A stretch of 21,902 bases of DNA from Actinomycetes bacterium (GTDB lineage: Bacteria; Actinomycetota; Acidimicrobiia; Acidimicrobiales; Ilumatobacteraceae), in NCBI GenBank assembly GCA_023417265.1, contig JAEZFY010000147.1, forward strand, positions 1 to 21,902, in the 5' to 3' direction. Below are positions 13,843-21,012 of this stretch, piece by piece (position 1 is the stretch's first letter; each line of letters opens with the position of its first letter). Under the pieces are notes generated by a model that did not search any database, was not told the DNA's origin, and saw only the letters and a program-made list of their open reading frames with translations. Both the position numbers and the translations under genes were made by a program.

Positions 13843-14355
13843 GCGGGCGCGGTAGTCGGCGTAGCGCTGATCGGGCGGGCGGTACACCGTGAGGTAGCCG
13901 CGAGTGTCTGGGCCGACCACCGGGTAGTCGCGGATCCACGCCGGGTCGGCGCCGAGCAGCCGGGTGCACGCCCGACAGGCCGTACTGCCGCCCGGCACGA
14001 ACTCGTTGTGCCAGCCGGCGACCGGCGCCGTCACGCGAGCGAAGGCGCCACAGATCGACGCGTGCCGGCCGAGCTGATCGGGCGCCTGCCCGACGAAGTC
14101 GGCCGCCGGGCGCACGGCGTGGGCGCGCCGATTGACGCTGCGCTGTGCCGGCCGCCACGGTGTCGCCAGGAGGCGTACGCCGTGCGCCCGCCGCCAGCGG
14201 TAGGCCTTCTGGCGACAGGCGTTGGTGCAGTAGATGCGCTTGCGCCCGGCCCGGAACTCGTGTGGCGTCGGCGTCGCGCACACCGGGCATGTCCAGTCGC
14301 CCGGCTCCGGCTCGCCGGCGCCGAAGGGCGTGTGGTGCGGTGTCTGCTCGTCCAT
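13825..14355 (-). CDS. unrecognised zinc-ribbon protein
   Basis: Not recognised as a named family. The 176-residue protein has WTCPVC (Cys23, Cys26) followed by IYCTNACRQKAYRWRR (Cys43, Cys47). This is a C2-C2 zinc ribbon with the basic CxxxCRQ(K/R)AYRxR tail found in many small actinobacterial proteins. A second set, ICGAF (Cys102) and CRACTRLL (Cys127, Cys130), may form another metal site. The rest is rich in Arg, Ala and Pro, with no membrane segment. The basic tail suggests nucleic-acid binding; this is inference. The start is uncertain: ATG 14353-14355 follows GGGGG, while ATG 14380-14382, preceded by GCAGG, adds nine residues. Directly upstream lies the 34-bp repeat array. It converges with the RsmC-like gene, overlapping it by 18 bases. 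Confidence 0.72.
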   Translation of the reverse strand: MDEQTPHHTPFGAGEPEPGDWTCPVCATPTPHEFRAGRKRIYCTNACRQKAYRWRRAHGVRLLATPWRPAQRSVNRRAHAVRPAADFVGQAPDQLGRHASICGAFARVTAPVAGWHNEFVPGGSTACRACTRLLGADPAWIRDYPVVGPDTRGYLTVYRPPDQRYADYRARSRTAA

Positions 14356-14423
14356 GCCCCCATCGTGCGCGAGGGGTGTCATCGAGAACCTGCCAACTCC
14401 CCGACGCGATCCCCGCGCCCGGA

Positions 14424-14650
14424 CGGGAACCCATGCGAAGCGATCCCGAATCGTCTCACGAGCACCCCGAGACCCCATCGTGAATCGTCTCACTCACCCG
14501 ACATCGGCGCGCATGAGACGATTCACGACGGCCCGCCCCGCATCGTGCGAGACGATTCACGACGGACTGGCCCGCATCATGCGAGACGATTCACGATGGG
14601 GCTTCGCGCGCCGTGCGAGACGATTCGCCGATGGAGGCGCCGGGGCCCGG
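14424..14650. repeat. 34-bp-period repeat array, two inverted and four direct units
   Basis: Six copies of the decamer GAGACGATTC lie at exact 34-base spacing. On the plus strand they begin at 14515, 14549, 14583 and 14617. On the minus strand they end at 14457 and 14491. Three plus copies and one minus copy extend to GAGACGATTCACGAYGG, followed by about 7-9 variable bases and, in the direct copies, a loosely kept CGCRYCRTGC. Units are contiguous: 14424-14457, 14458-14491, a 23-base centre (14492-14514), then four units to 14650. The facing copies 14480-14492 and 14514-14526 make a perfect 13-bp inverted repeat. It fills the gap between the priA stop and the zinc-ribbon gene. It is not a CRISPR: the units invert and no cas gene is near. 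Function unknown. Confidence 0.9.
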
Positions 14651-14653
14651 TGG

Positions 14654-16366
14654 CTAGCGGGGTGGATCGACGGCGATCCGTAGCCGGCTACCGGCGGGGC
14701 GGCGGCCGCGGCTGAGCGCCGCGCCGAGCGTCATCCAGTCATCGGCACTGGCGACCCAACGATCGCCGCCCAGCGCCGACACCCGCAGCGGCTCGCCCTC
14801 GAGCGAGGCGACGAACTCGTCAGCGCCCTTGCCGCCGATCTCGGCGTACGCCCCGTACGGCGGCAGGCCGAGCAGCTCGCGCGTCGGCCGCTCGGCGGCG
14901 AGCAGGCGGCCCGGGTCGGCGAACCGGGCGGCCTGCAGCACGACATGATCGGGCGAGAACGTCTGCACGAGCACCCGCCCGCCAGCCTCACGCCGGCCGA
15001 CCAGCCGTGCCGCCCGCACAAGCAGCGCCAACGCCTGCTCGGCAGCGCGGTAGCGCGGCGCCAGCAGCTCGCGATCGAAGTCGAGAAACGCCACCGTGTC
15101 GGCGTGCTCGGCGCGATGCAGGACCGCCTCGGTTCCGACGAACAAGCCGGTGGCTGGCAGCACCTGGTCGGAGCGGCCGGTGACCGTGATCACGTCACGA
15201 CCGCTCGCCGCCCGCAACTCCTCGGCGAGCCGCGCCACGCCAGGCCGCAGATTGGCGAACCGGGCGGACCCACACTGCGCGCACACCGACGGCCGCGAGA
15301 GGCCGCAGCGCCGGCAGTCGAGCGTCGCCTCGGCCATCACGACCGCGGCGTCACACCGCGTGCAGCGAGCCAGCTGACGGCACGCACGACACGCCAGCAA
15401 CGCCGACTGCCCGGTGGTGTTCGACACGCACACGACCGTCCGCCGCGGGTCGCGGGCGTGCTCGATCAGCGCCGACGTCAGCAGCGAGCGTTTCCAGGGC
15501 TCCTCGTCGCTCCGGTCGATCACCTCGACGATCGGCCAACCCGCGCGTTCGCGCTCGGCCGGTGGCCGGATCGGCGCGCCGAGCGCCGCGACGGCTGTGA
15601 GCGTCGGCGCGGGAGACACCGCGAGCAGCGGTACCCCAACCCGGCGACACCGCTCGACGAGCACATCACGGGCATGCCACGTCGGCGACCCCTCCTCTTG
15701 GAGCGCTTCGTCGTGTTCGTCGATCAACACCGCGGCAGCAAGCCCGCCGCACGGCGCCCAGGCAGCCGACCGGGCGCCGATCACCACGTCGACGCCCCCC
15801 GCCGCAGCCGCCCAGTCGGCCGGCACCGTCGCCACCGACAGCCCGGCGCGCCGCAACCGCGCGGCGAGGACGAGCGACTGGTCGACACTCGGCACGACGA
15901 CGAGCGTCGAACCGAGCGCGGCGGCGCTGAGCACCGCCGGCAGCGGATCGCTCGTCGGCGGCAGCCGCAGCACACCCCCACCCGCCGCCAACAGACGGCT
16001 CGAGGCCGGTGAGCGCGGCTCGACAACGAGCCCACTGCGCCGCGCCGCCGGTCGCCGGGCCACGACCCGCGCCGGCGAGGCGACGCCGAGGAAATGCCGT
16101 TGCCGACCCGCCCATCGAATCGCCGCCCAAGCGGCGAGCTCGACGATGTCGGCCGCCGGCCCGACGCCGGTCAGCTTGGCGATCGGCAACCGGCCGGTGG
16201 TGTGACCGTCGGGCGGGTCGAGCGCGATGACCCATCCGCCGACTCGGCGGCCATGCAACGAGACCCGCACGAGCGCGCCGACGGCAAGCTGCATCCCCTC
16301 CGGGACGTCGTAGTCGAACGCCTTGTCGAGCCCGGTGACGTCCGGCAGCACCCGGGCGACGGTCAT
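14654..16366 (-). CDS. priA: PriA-family primosomal protein N', helicase motifs degenerate
   Basis: A 570-residue PriA homologue. The N-terminal 3'-DNA-binding domain begins VARVLPDVTGLDKAFDYDVP. VVIGARSAAWAP and LIDEHDEALQEEG (residues 216-219 DEHD) match helicase motifs. The zinc-binding insert has all eight cysteines (326, 329, 335, 338, 351, 354, 362, 365). The Walker A loop (GxTGSGKT) is absent between residues 115 and 155, and the end motif that normally reads QVAGRAGR is VRAARLVGR. It is about 150 residues shorter than E. coli PriA. It therefore probably cannot hydrolyse ATP and may act as a structural replication-restart factor, as proposed for other actinobacterial PriA proteins. The ATG (16364-16366) is preferred to an upstream TTG. 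It follows metK by 16 bases. Confidence 0.92.
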   Translation of the reverse strand: MTVARVLPDVTGLDKAFDYDVPEGMQLAVGALVRVSLHGRRVGGWVIALDPPDGHTTGRLPIAKLTGVGPAADIVELAAWAAIRWAGRQRHFLGVASPARVVARRPAARRSGLVVEPRSPASSRLLAAGGGVLRLPPTSDPLPAVLSAAALGSTLVVVPSVDQSLVLAARLRRAGLSVATVPADWAAAAGGVDVVIGARSAAWAPCGGLAAAVLIDEHDEALQEEGSPTWHARDVLVERCRRVGVPLLAVSPAPTLTAVAALGAPIRPPAERERAGWPIVEVIDRSDEEPWKRSLLTSALIEHARDPRRTVVCVSNTTGQSALLACRACRQLARCTRCDAAVVMAEATLDCRRCGLSRPSVCAQCGSARFANLRPGVARLAEELRAASGRDVITVTGRSDQVLPATGLFVGTEAVLHRAEHADTVAFLDFDRELLAPRYRAAEQALALLVRAARLVGRREAGGRVLVQTFSPDHVVLQAARFADPGRLLAAERPTRELLGLPPYGAYAEIGGKGADEFVASLEGEPLRVSALGGDRWVASADDWMTLGAALSRGRRPAGSRLRIAVDPPR

Positions 16367-16382
16367 CGCCCGCAACCGCAGC

Positions 16383-17573
16383 TCAGGAGACGCCGACGGC
16401 TGCCTTGAAGTCGTCGAGCCGGCTCAGCGTCTCCCACGCGAACTGCGGGCGTCCGAAGTGCCCGTAGGCCGCCGTTGCCTGGTAGCCCGGCTGCTTGAGC
16501 TCGAGGTCGCGCACGATCGCAGCCGGACGCAGGTCGAACACCTGGCGGACCGCGGCCTCGATCTTGAGCGGGTCGATCTGCTCGGTACCGAACGTCTCGA
16601 CGAGGATGCTCAACGGCTGGGCGACACCGATCGCGTAGGCGACCTGGATCTCGCACTTCTCGGCAGCACCCGAGCCGACGACGTGCTTGGCGACCCAGCG
16701 GGCCGCGTATGCGGCCGAACGGTCGACCTTGGATGGGTCCTTGCCGGAGAACGCCCCGCCACCGTGGCGACCCATGCCGCCGTAGGTGTCGACGATGATC
16801 TTGCGCCCGGTGAGCCCGCAGTCGCCCTGCGGCCCACCGATCACGAACTTCCCGGTGGGGTTGATCCAGATCTCGTAGTCGTCGTCGGCGAACTGCTCGG
16901 GCACGACCGGGCGGATCACCTGCTCGATCAGGTCGGGCCGGATCACCGTGTCGCGGTCGACGCCGTCCTGGTGCTGGGTCGAGATCAGCACGTTGAGCAG
17001 CCGGATCGGCTTGCCGTCCTCGTACTCGTAGGCGACCTGCGTCTTGCCGTCGGGCCGCAGGTACGGGATCTGGCCCGACTTGCGCACCTCGGCCAGCCGC
17101 TCGGCGAGGCGGTGCGCGGTCCAGATCGGCAACGGCATCAGGTCCTCGGTGTCGTTCACCGCGTACCCGAACATCATCCCCTGGTCGCCGGCGCCCTGGC
17201 TGTTGAGCAGGTCTTCGCCGGCGACGCCGCCGCGCAGCTCCTCGGAGGCGTCGACGCCCTGGGCGATGTCGGGGCTCTGCTCGTCGATCGACACGATCAC
17301 CCCGCAGGTGTTCCCGTCGAAACCGGCCGCCGGGTTGTCGTACCCGATCCCGCGGATGGTTTCGCGGGCGATCTTGGGGATGTCGACGTAGGCCGTGGTG
17401 GTGATCTCACCGGCGACCACGCACAGGCCCGTGGTGACGAGCGTCTCGCAGGCCACGCGACCGTTCGGATCGTCGCTCAGAATCGCGTCGAGCACCGCGT
17501 CGGACACCTGGTCGGCGACCTTGTCGGGGTGTCCCTCGGTGACGCTTTCGGAACTGAAGGTCCAACGGGCCAC
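16383..17573 (-). CDS. metK: S-adenosylmethionine synthetase
   Basis: MetK makes SAM from methionine and ATP. The 396-residue protein begins MARWTFSSESVTEGHPDKVA, with the His and Asp of the active site. GAGDQGMMFGYA (signature 1) and GGGAFSGKDPSKVDRSAAY (signature 2, phosphate and K+ binding) are intact, and the length is normal. The start codon is GTG at 17571-17573, with AGGAG seven bases upstream. The 36-base gap after coaBC has no room for a SAM riboswitch. The window has at least four likely SAM-using methyltransferases (rsmB, the TrmH-type, RsmC-like and Methyltransf_24 genes) that depend on this product. Confidence 0.99.
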   Translation of the reverse strand: MARWTFSSESVTEGHPDKVADQVSDAVLDAILSDDPNGRVACETLVTTGLCVVAGEITTTAYVDIPKIARETIRGIGYDNPAAGFDGNTCGVIVSIDEQSPDIAQGVDASEELRGGVAGEDLLNSQGAGDQGMMFGYAVNDTEDLMPLPIWTAHRLAERLAEVRKSGQIPYLRPDGKTQVAYEYEDGKPIRLLNVLISTQHQDGVDRDTVIRPDLIEQVIRPVVPEQFADDDYEIWINPTGKFVIGGPQGDCGLTGRKIIVDTYGGMGRHGGGAFSGKDPSKVDRSAAYAARWVAKHVVGSGAAEKCEIQVAYAIGVAQPLSILVETFGTEQIDPLKIEAAVRQVFDLRPAAIVRDLELKQPGYQATAAYGHFGRPQFAWETLSRLDDFKAAVGVS

Positions 17574-17609
17574 GGGTTGTCTCCTGTCGTAGGGGTGAAC
17601 TGATGAGGC

Positions 17610-18815
17610 TTAGGGCTGACCGCGGCGGGCAACGACCTGGTCGAGTACCGCCGCCGCGACGACCCGCTTGTCGGTCAACGGGACCGCCACCGCGGACCCG
17701 TCCTCAGCGAAGATCGTGACCGCGTTCGTGTCGTGCCCGAAGCCGGTGGCCGGAGCGCCGACGTCGTTGGCGACGATCATATCCAGCGCCTTCGCGGCGA
17801 GTTTGCTTCGGGCGTTGGCCGCGAGGTCGGCCGTCTCGGCGGCGAACCCGACGAGCACCTGCCCCGGCCGCTTGGCCGCGCCGAGCCCGGCGAGGATGTC
17901 GGGCGTCGGTTCGAGCGCGATCTCGGGGACCCCGTCGCGCTTCTTCAACTTGCCGGCCACCGGCGCCACCGGCCGGAAGTCGGCCACTGCGGCCGCCATC
18001 ACGACGACGTCGCTGCCCGGCGCGAGGCGCTCCATCGCGGCCTGCAGCTCGGCCGCGGTCTCGACGCGTTCGACGGCCACCCCGGCGGGGACCGGCAGGT
18101 CGACGGTGGACACGAGCGTCACCGCCGCGCCGCGGGCGGCGGCCTCGGCCGCGATCGCGTAGCCCTGCTTACCCGACGACCGGTTGGCGATGACGCGCAC
18201 GGCATCGATCGGTTCGCGCGTCCCCCCGGCCGAGACGACCACCTTGACCCCGGCCAGATCGCCCGGCGAGAGCACCCGTTCGACGGCAGCCACGATCGCC
18301 TCCGGTGCCGCCAAACGCCCAGCCCCGACGTCGCCACCGGCGAGCCGGCCCTGCTCGGGCTCGACGACGTGCACGCCGCGACTGCGCAACGTGGCGATGT
18401 TGGCGGCGACCGCCGGGTGCTCCCACATCTCGGTGTGCATTGCCGGGCAGACGACCACCGGCGCCCGGGTGGCGAGCAGCACGTTCGTGAGCAGATCGGT
18501 GGCGAGCCCGGCGGCGTAGGCGCCGAGCAGCCGGGCGGTGGCCGGGGCGACGACCACGAGATCGGCCGACTGGCCGAGCCGGGTGTGCGGAATCGGCGTG
18601 TCCGGGTCGTCCCAGAGACGGGTTCGCACGGGTTCGCTGGCGAGCGCCGACAGCGTCGGCGCACCGATGAAGCGTCCCGCGGCGCTGGTCATCACCGGCA
18701 TGACGTGGGCCCCGGCGTCGACCAGCCGGCGGCACACCTCGACCGCCTTGTACGCGGCGATCCCCCCGGTGACCCCGAGGACGATTCGCTTGCCCTCGAG
18801 CACCGACTCCCCCAC
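17610..18815 (-). CDS. coaBC: bifunctional phosphopantothenoylcysteine decarboxylase / phosphopantothenate-cysteine ligase
   Basis: CoaBC joins cysteine to 4'-phosphopantothenate and then decarboxylates the product, two steps of coenzyme A synthesis. The 401-residue protein has the FMN-binding CoaC half (IVLGVTGGIAAYKAVEVCRR; His77 in IPHTRL) and the motif PAMHTEMW at 124-131, which has His where most CoaC proteins have Asn (PxMNxxMW). This His variant is what I recall of actinobacterial CoaBC. The CoaB half (about 190-401) has VSAGGTREPIDAVRVIANRS (Asn211), MAAAVADFRP and the lysine motif GKLKKRDG (Lys289-292). The start is GTG at 18813-18815, 15 bases after rpoZ; a second GTG lies four codons in. 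It sits between rpoZ and metK as in many actinobacteria. Confidence 0.97.
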   Translation of the reverse strand: MGESVLEGKRIVLGVTGGIAAYKAVEVCRRLVDAGAHVMPVMTSAAGRFIGAPTLSALASEPVRTRLWDDPDTPIPHTRLGQSADLVVVAPATARLLGAYAAGLATDLLTNVLLATRAPVVVCPAMHTEMWEHPAVAANIATLRSRGVHVVEPEQGRLAGGDVGAGRLAAPEAIVAAVERVLSPGDLAGVKVVVSAGGTREPIDAVRVIANRSSGKQGYAIAAEAAARGAAVTLVSTVDLPVPAGVAVERVETAAELQAAMERLAPGSDVVVMAAAVADFRPVAPVAGKLKKRDGVPEIALEPTPDILAGLGAAKRPGQVLVGFAAETADLAANARSKLAAKALDMIVANDVGAPATGFGHDTNAVTIFAEDGSAVAVPLTDKRVVAAAVLDQVVARRGQP

Positions 18816-18830
18816 GCCGAGCGACCGGCG

Positions 18831-19142
18831 TCAGCCGGCGTCGGCGGCAGCCACGTCGGCGTCGCCGGCGGGCAGGTCGAGATCGGCGACCGGCTCGGGC
18901 GCGTCGGTGGCGACGATCTTGTCGCTGGCGATCTCCTCGAACGCGATCGACAGCGGCTTGCGCGACGTCGACGAGACCTGCGGCGGCACCATCGACCCGA
19001 GCCCGTCGCCGAGCTGGTTGAAGTACGAGTTGATGTTGCGCGCCCGACGGGCGGCGAGCGTGACCAGACCGAACTTCGAGTCGACGCGGTCGAGCAAGTT
19101 CTCGATCGGCGGCGTCATCATCGTGTCGTGGCTGCGGGCCAT
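18831..19142 (-). CDS. rpoZ: RNA polymerase omega subunit
   Basis: Omega helps RNA polymerase assemble by binding the beta-prime subunit. The protein (103 residues from the chosen start) reads MARSHDTMMTPPIENLLDRV, then DSKFGLVTLAARRARNINSY, the conserved helical core, and SRKPLSIAFEEIASDKI. The C-terminus is an acidic Ala/Asp-rich tail. ATG at 19140-19142 is preceded by AAGGGAG six bases away; the upstream in-frame ATG (19155-19157) has no ribosome binding site and adds MQGSS, so the later one is preferred. The gmk-rpoZ-coaBC order is standard for actinobacteria. A separate promoter may lie at the end of gmk. Confidence 0.95.
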   Translation of the reverse strand: MARSHDTMMTPPIENLLDRVDSKFGLVTLAARRARNINSYFNQLGDGLGSMVPPQVSSTSRKPLSIAFEEIASDKIVATDAPEPVADLDLPAGDADVAAADAG

Positions 19143-19190
19143 GCTGCTCCCTTGCATCGGAGGTGATCGCCGCTGGAAAACGGCGGGGCA

Positions 19191-19196
19191 ACCCTA
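19191..19196 (-). promoter_or_regulatory. -10 candidate for rpoZ
   Basis: TAGGGT (TANNNT) on the minus strand overlaps the gmk stop codon TAG (19194-19196). A transcript starting near 19184 would carry a leader of about 42 bases with AAGGGAG before the rpoZ ATG. No -35 element is apparent, so this is weak. Confidence 0.3.
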
Positions 19197-19763
19197 CCGT
19201 CCGGAGGCCCCGGTTCGCTCGCGCTCCACGATCTCGGCGAGCTCGTCGACGGTGCGCTGCAAATCGTCGTTGACGACGACGTGGTTGGCGATCGCCAACC
19301 CGATCGGCTCTTCCTGCTCGGCCTTGCGGAGCCGGGCGTAGACCTTGTCGTCTGGATCGCCGCGCCCGCGCAGGCGCCGCTCCTGCTCCTCGCGGCTGGG
19401 CGGGAGCACGAAGATCAGGACTGCCTCGGGGTACTTCGCCTTGACCTGCTGAGCCCCGTTGACCTCGATCTCGAACACGATGTCGGGACCGTCGGGCTCG
19501 TCGAGATGGTCCGGGTAGGGGGTCCCGTAGTAGTTGCCGAGGAACTCGTTCCACTCGACGAACCCGCCAGCCGCGAGACGCTCCTCGAACGCGCCCGGCG
19601 TGGTGAAGACGTAGGCGTCGTCGGATTCGGCGGGCCGCTGGGCGCGCGTGGTCCACGAGCGACTGAGCCACAGCTTCGGGTCACGGCGGACGAGCTCGTC
19701 GACGATCGTGCCCTTGCCGACCCCGCCGGGGCCCGACACGACGATGATGAGGCGCCGGTTCAG
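19194..19763 (-). CDS. gmk: guanylate kinase, probable CTG start
   Basis: Gmk phosphorylates GMP to GDP. The P-loop reads SGPGGVGKGT (usually GPSGVGKGT). SRSWTTRAQRPAESDDAYVF is the GMP-binding segment, FVEWNEFLGNYYGTPY the lid-adjacent block, and VFEIEVNGAQQVKAKYPEAV the next conserved strand. The only canonical start in frame is GTG at 19737-19739, which would cut the first beta strand (RRLIIVVSGP). The frame is open upstream, and a CTG at 19761-19763 gives (M)NRRLIIVVSGPGG, matching the family N-terminus and overlapping the mihF stop as CTGA, like the ATGA and GTGA overlaps elsewhere here. From CTG the protein is 189 residues. A shorter protein from GTG (181 residues) is the alternative. 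Confidence 0.93.
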   Translation of the reverse strand: MNRRLIIVVSGPGGVGKGTIVDELVRRDPKLWLSRSWTTRAQRPAESDDAYVFTTPGAFEERLAAGGFVEWNEFLGNYYGTPYPDHLDEPDGPDIVFEIEVNGAQQVKAKYPEAVLIFVLPPSREEQERRLRGRGDPDDKVYARLRKAEQEEPIGLAIANHVVVNDDLQRTVDELAEIVERERTGASGR

Positions 19764-20065
19764 AGGATCTTCAGCAGTTGCCGCTTCTGCTGCTCGCCCA
19801 GCCCCTGCACACGGCGGTTGTCGGCGATGCCAACCTCTTCCATCAACTTGCGCGCCTTGACCTTGCCGACGCCCGGCAGCGACTCGAGCAGCGACACGAC
19901 CTTGAGCTTGCCGATGTTGACGTCGTCCGACGCGAGCGCCTCGCGCAGCGTGATCGACCCCATCTTCAGGCGGGCCTTGATGTCGGCCCGTGCGGCCCGC
20001 GCCTCGGCCGCCTTGGCGAGGGCCGCCGTCCGCTGTTCCGGCGTCAGGATCGGTGGAGTAGCCAT
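19760..20065 (-). CDS. mihF: actinobacterial integration host factor (mIHF)
   Basis: mIHF is a nucleoid-associated DNA-binding protein found in actinobacteria and unrelated to HU/IHF of E. coli. The 101-residue protein begins MATPPILTPEQRTAALAKA, followed by a basic helix (AAEARAARADIKARLKMGSI) and the helix-two-turn-helix core SLPGVGKVKARKLMEEVGIA with the NRRVQGLGEQQ tail. Length and motifs fit the family. ATG at 20063-20065 is chosen; an upstream TTG lies in the end of pyrD. TAGGTT at 20073-20078 is seven bases before the ATG, with no ribosome binding site, so the mRNA is probably leaderless. It precedes gmk, as is typical; pyrF, its usual upstream neighbour, is missing. Confidence 0.95.
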   Translation of the reverse strand: MATPPILTPEQRTAALAKAAEARAARADIKARLKMGSITLREALASDDVNIGKLKVVSLLESLPGVGKVKARKLMEEVGIADNRRVQGLGEQQKRQLLKIL

Positions 20066-20070
20066 GCCCG

Positions 20071-21012
20071 TCAACCTACCGCGCGGGGCCCACCGATACC
20101 GGGAATCTCGGCCAGCCGGGCGAGCCCATGGGCTGCCGCCCAGCGCTCGATTTCAGCGGCGATCCGGGCGCACGCGCGCGGCTCGGCGAACGTCGCCGTG
20201 CCGACCTGCACGGCCGCTGCCCCGGCCAGCAGCAGCTCGACCGCATCCCATCCCGACGACACCCCGCCGACGCCGACGATCGGCAGCTCGGGCACGGCTG
20301 CGTGGACGTCGTGCACGGCGCGCACGGCAACCGGGTGGATCGCCGCGCCCGACAGCCCCCCGCCGGCGTGACCGCTGCCGAGCGCCGGGGCGAACGTGGT
20401 GCGGTCGTACACCATGCCGAGCACCGTGTTGATCAGCGTCACCGCCTCGGCCCCGGCCTCGGCGACCGCGCCGGCGACGTCGACCAGCCGATCGGTGTTC
20501 GGGCTGAGCTTGGCCCACCGCGGCCGGGCGCACACGGCGGTGGCCGCGATCGCCGCCGCCGCCAACTGCGGATCGTGGGCGAACATGCCGGTGCGGCCGT
20601 GCCCTGACAGGTTCGGGCACGACAGGTTGACCTCGACGGCGACGACCGAGGGGGGTGCGGCGGCGAGCAGTTCGGCCGCGGCCGCGTAGTCGTCGACCGA
20701 GCGGCCCCAGATCGAGCACACGATCGTCGCCCCGGCGGCTTCGAGCTGCGGTACCTGGTGGGCCAGCCAGCTGGCAACGCCGGGCCCTTGCAGGCCGACC
20801 GAGTTGAGCATCCCGTGCGGTGTGGGGTGCAGGCGCGGCGCCGGGTTGCCGTCCCAAGCGAACGCCGCCAGCGACTTCGTGACCACCGCACCGAGCGCGG
20901 CCAGGTCGAGGTAGCCGGCCAGCTCGGTGCCGTACCCGGCGGTGCCCGAGGCGGTCATCACCGGGTGCCGCAACGACAGCGATCCGACGCGCACCGCGGT
21001 GTCGACGGTCAC
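20071..21012 (-). CDS. pyrD: dihydroorotate dehydrogenase, class 1B type
   Basis: PyrD oxidises dihydroorotate to orotate in pyrimidine synthesis. The protein (313 residues from GTG) is an FMN-binding TIM barrel: MTVDTAVRVGSLSLRHPVMT, ASGTAGYGTEL, NSVGLQGPGVASWL, then VEVNLSCPNLSGHGR with the catalytic-base Cys132 (Cys marks the soluble class 1 enzymes; Ser would mark class 2), and VGVGGVSSGWDAVELLLAGA near the end. Class 1B normally pairs with PyrK, which is not in the window. The GTG at 21010-21012 overlaps the carB stop as GTGA and fits the family N-terminus; an in-frame ATG at 21025-21027 adds five residues, but AGGA directly abuts it, an unworkable spacing. It follows carB, so the two are in one operon. 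Confidence 0.95.
   Translation of the reverse strand: MTVDTAVRVGSLSLRHPVMTASGTAGYGTELAGYLDLAALGAVVTKSLAAFAWDGNPAPRLHPTPHGMLNSVGLQGPGVASWLAHQVPQLEAAGATIVCSIWGRSVDDYAAAAELLAAAPPSVVAVEVNLSCPNLSGHGRTGMFAHDPQLAAAAIAATAVCARPRWAKLSPNTDRLVDVAGAVAEAGAEAVTLINTVLGMVYDRTTFAPALGSGHAGGGLSGAAIHPVAVRAVHDVHAAVPELPIVGVGGVSSGWDAVELLLAGAAAVQVGTATFAEPRACARIAAEIERWAAAHGLARLAEIPGIGGPRAVG
20073..20078 (-). promoter_or_regulatory. -10 candidate for mihF (leaderless)
   Basis: TAGGTT (TANNNT) on the minus strand, overlapping the pyrD stop codon and seven bases before the mihF ATG. A start at 20065-20066 would make the mRNA leaderless. No -35 element is visible. Confidence 0.35.

Noticed and set aside
14424..14650. CRISPR array
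   Set aside because: Units occur in both orientations, the cores are imperfect, the variable part is only about 7-17 bases, and no cas gene is present.
14234..14683. Plus-strand frame of about 150 codons over the repeat array
   Set aside because: Its repeating peptide pattern (ETIHDG, MRRFT) is just the translated DNA repeat, and it runs antisense through the zinc-ribbon gene.
17574..17609. SAM riboswitch before metK
   Set aside because: Only 36 bases separate metK from coaBC and they hold an ordinary ribosome binding site.
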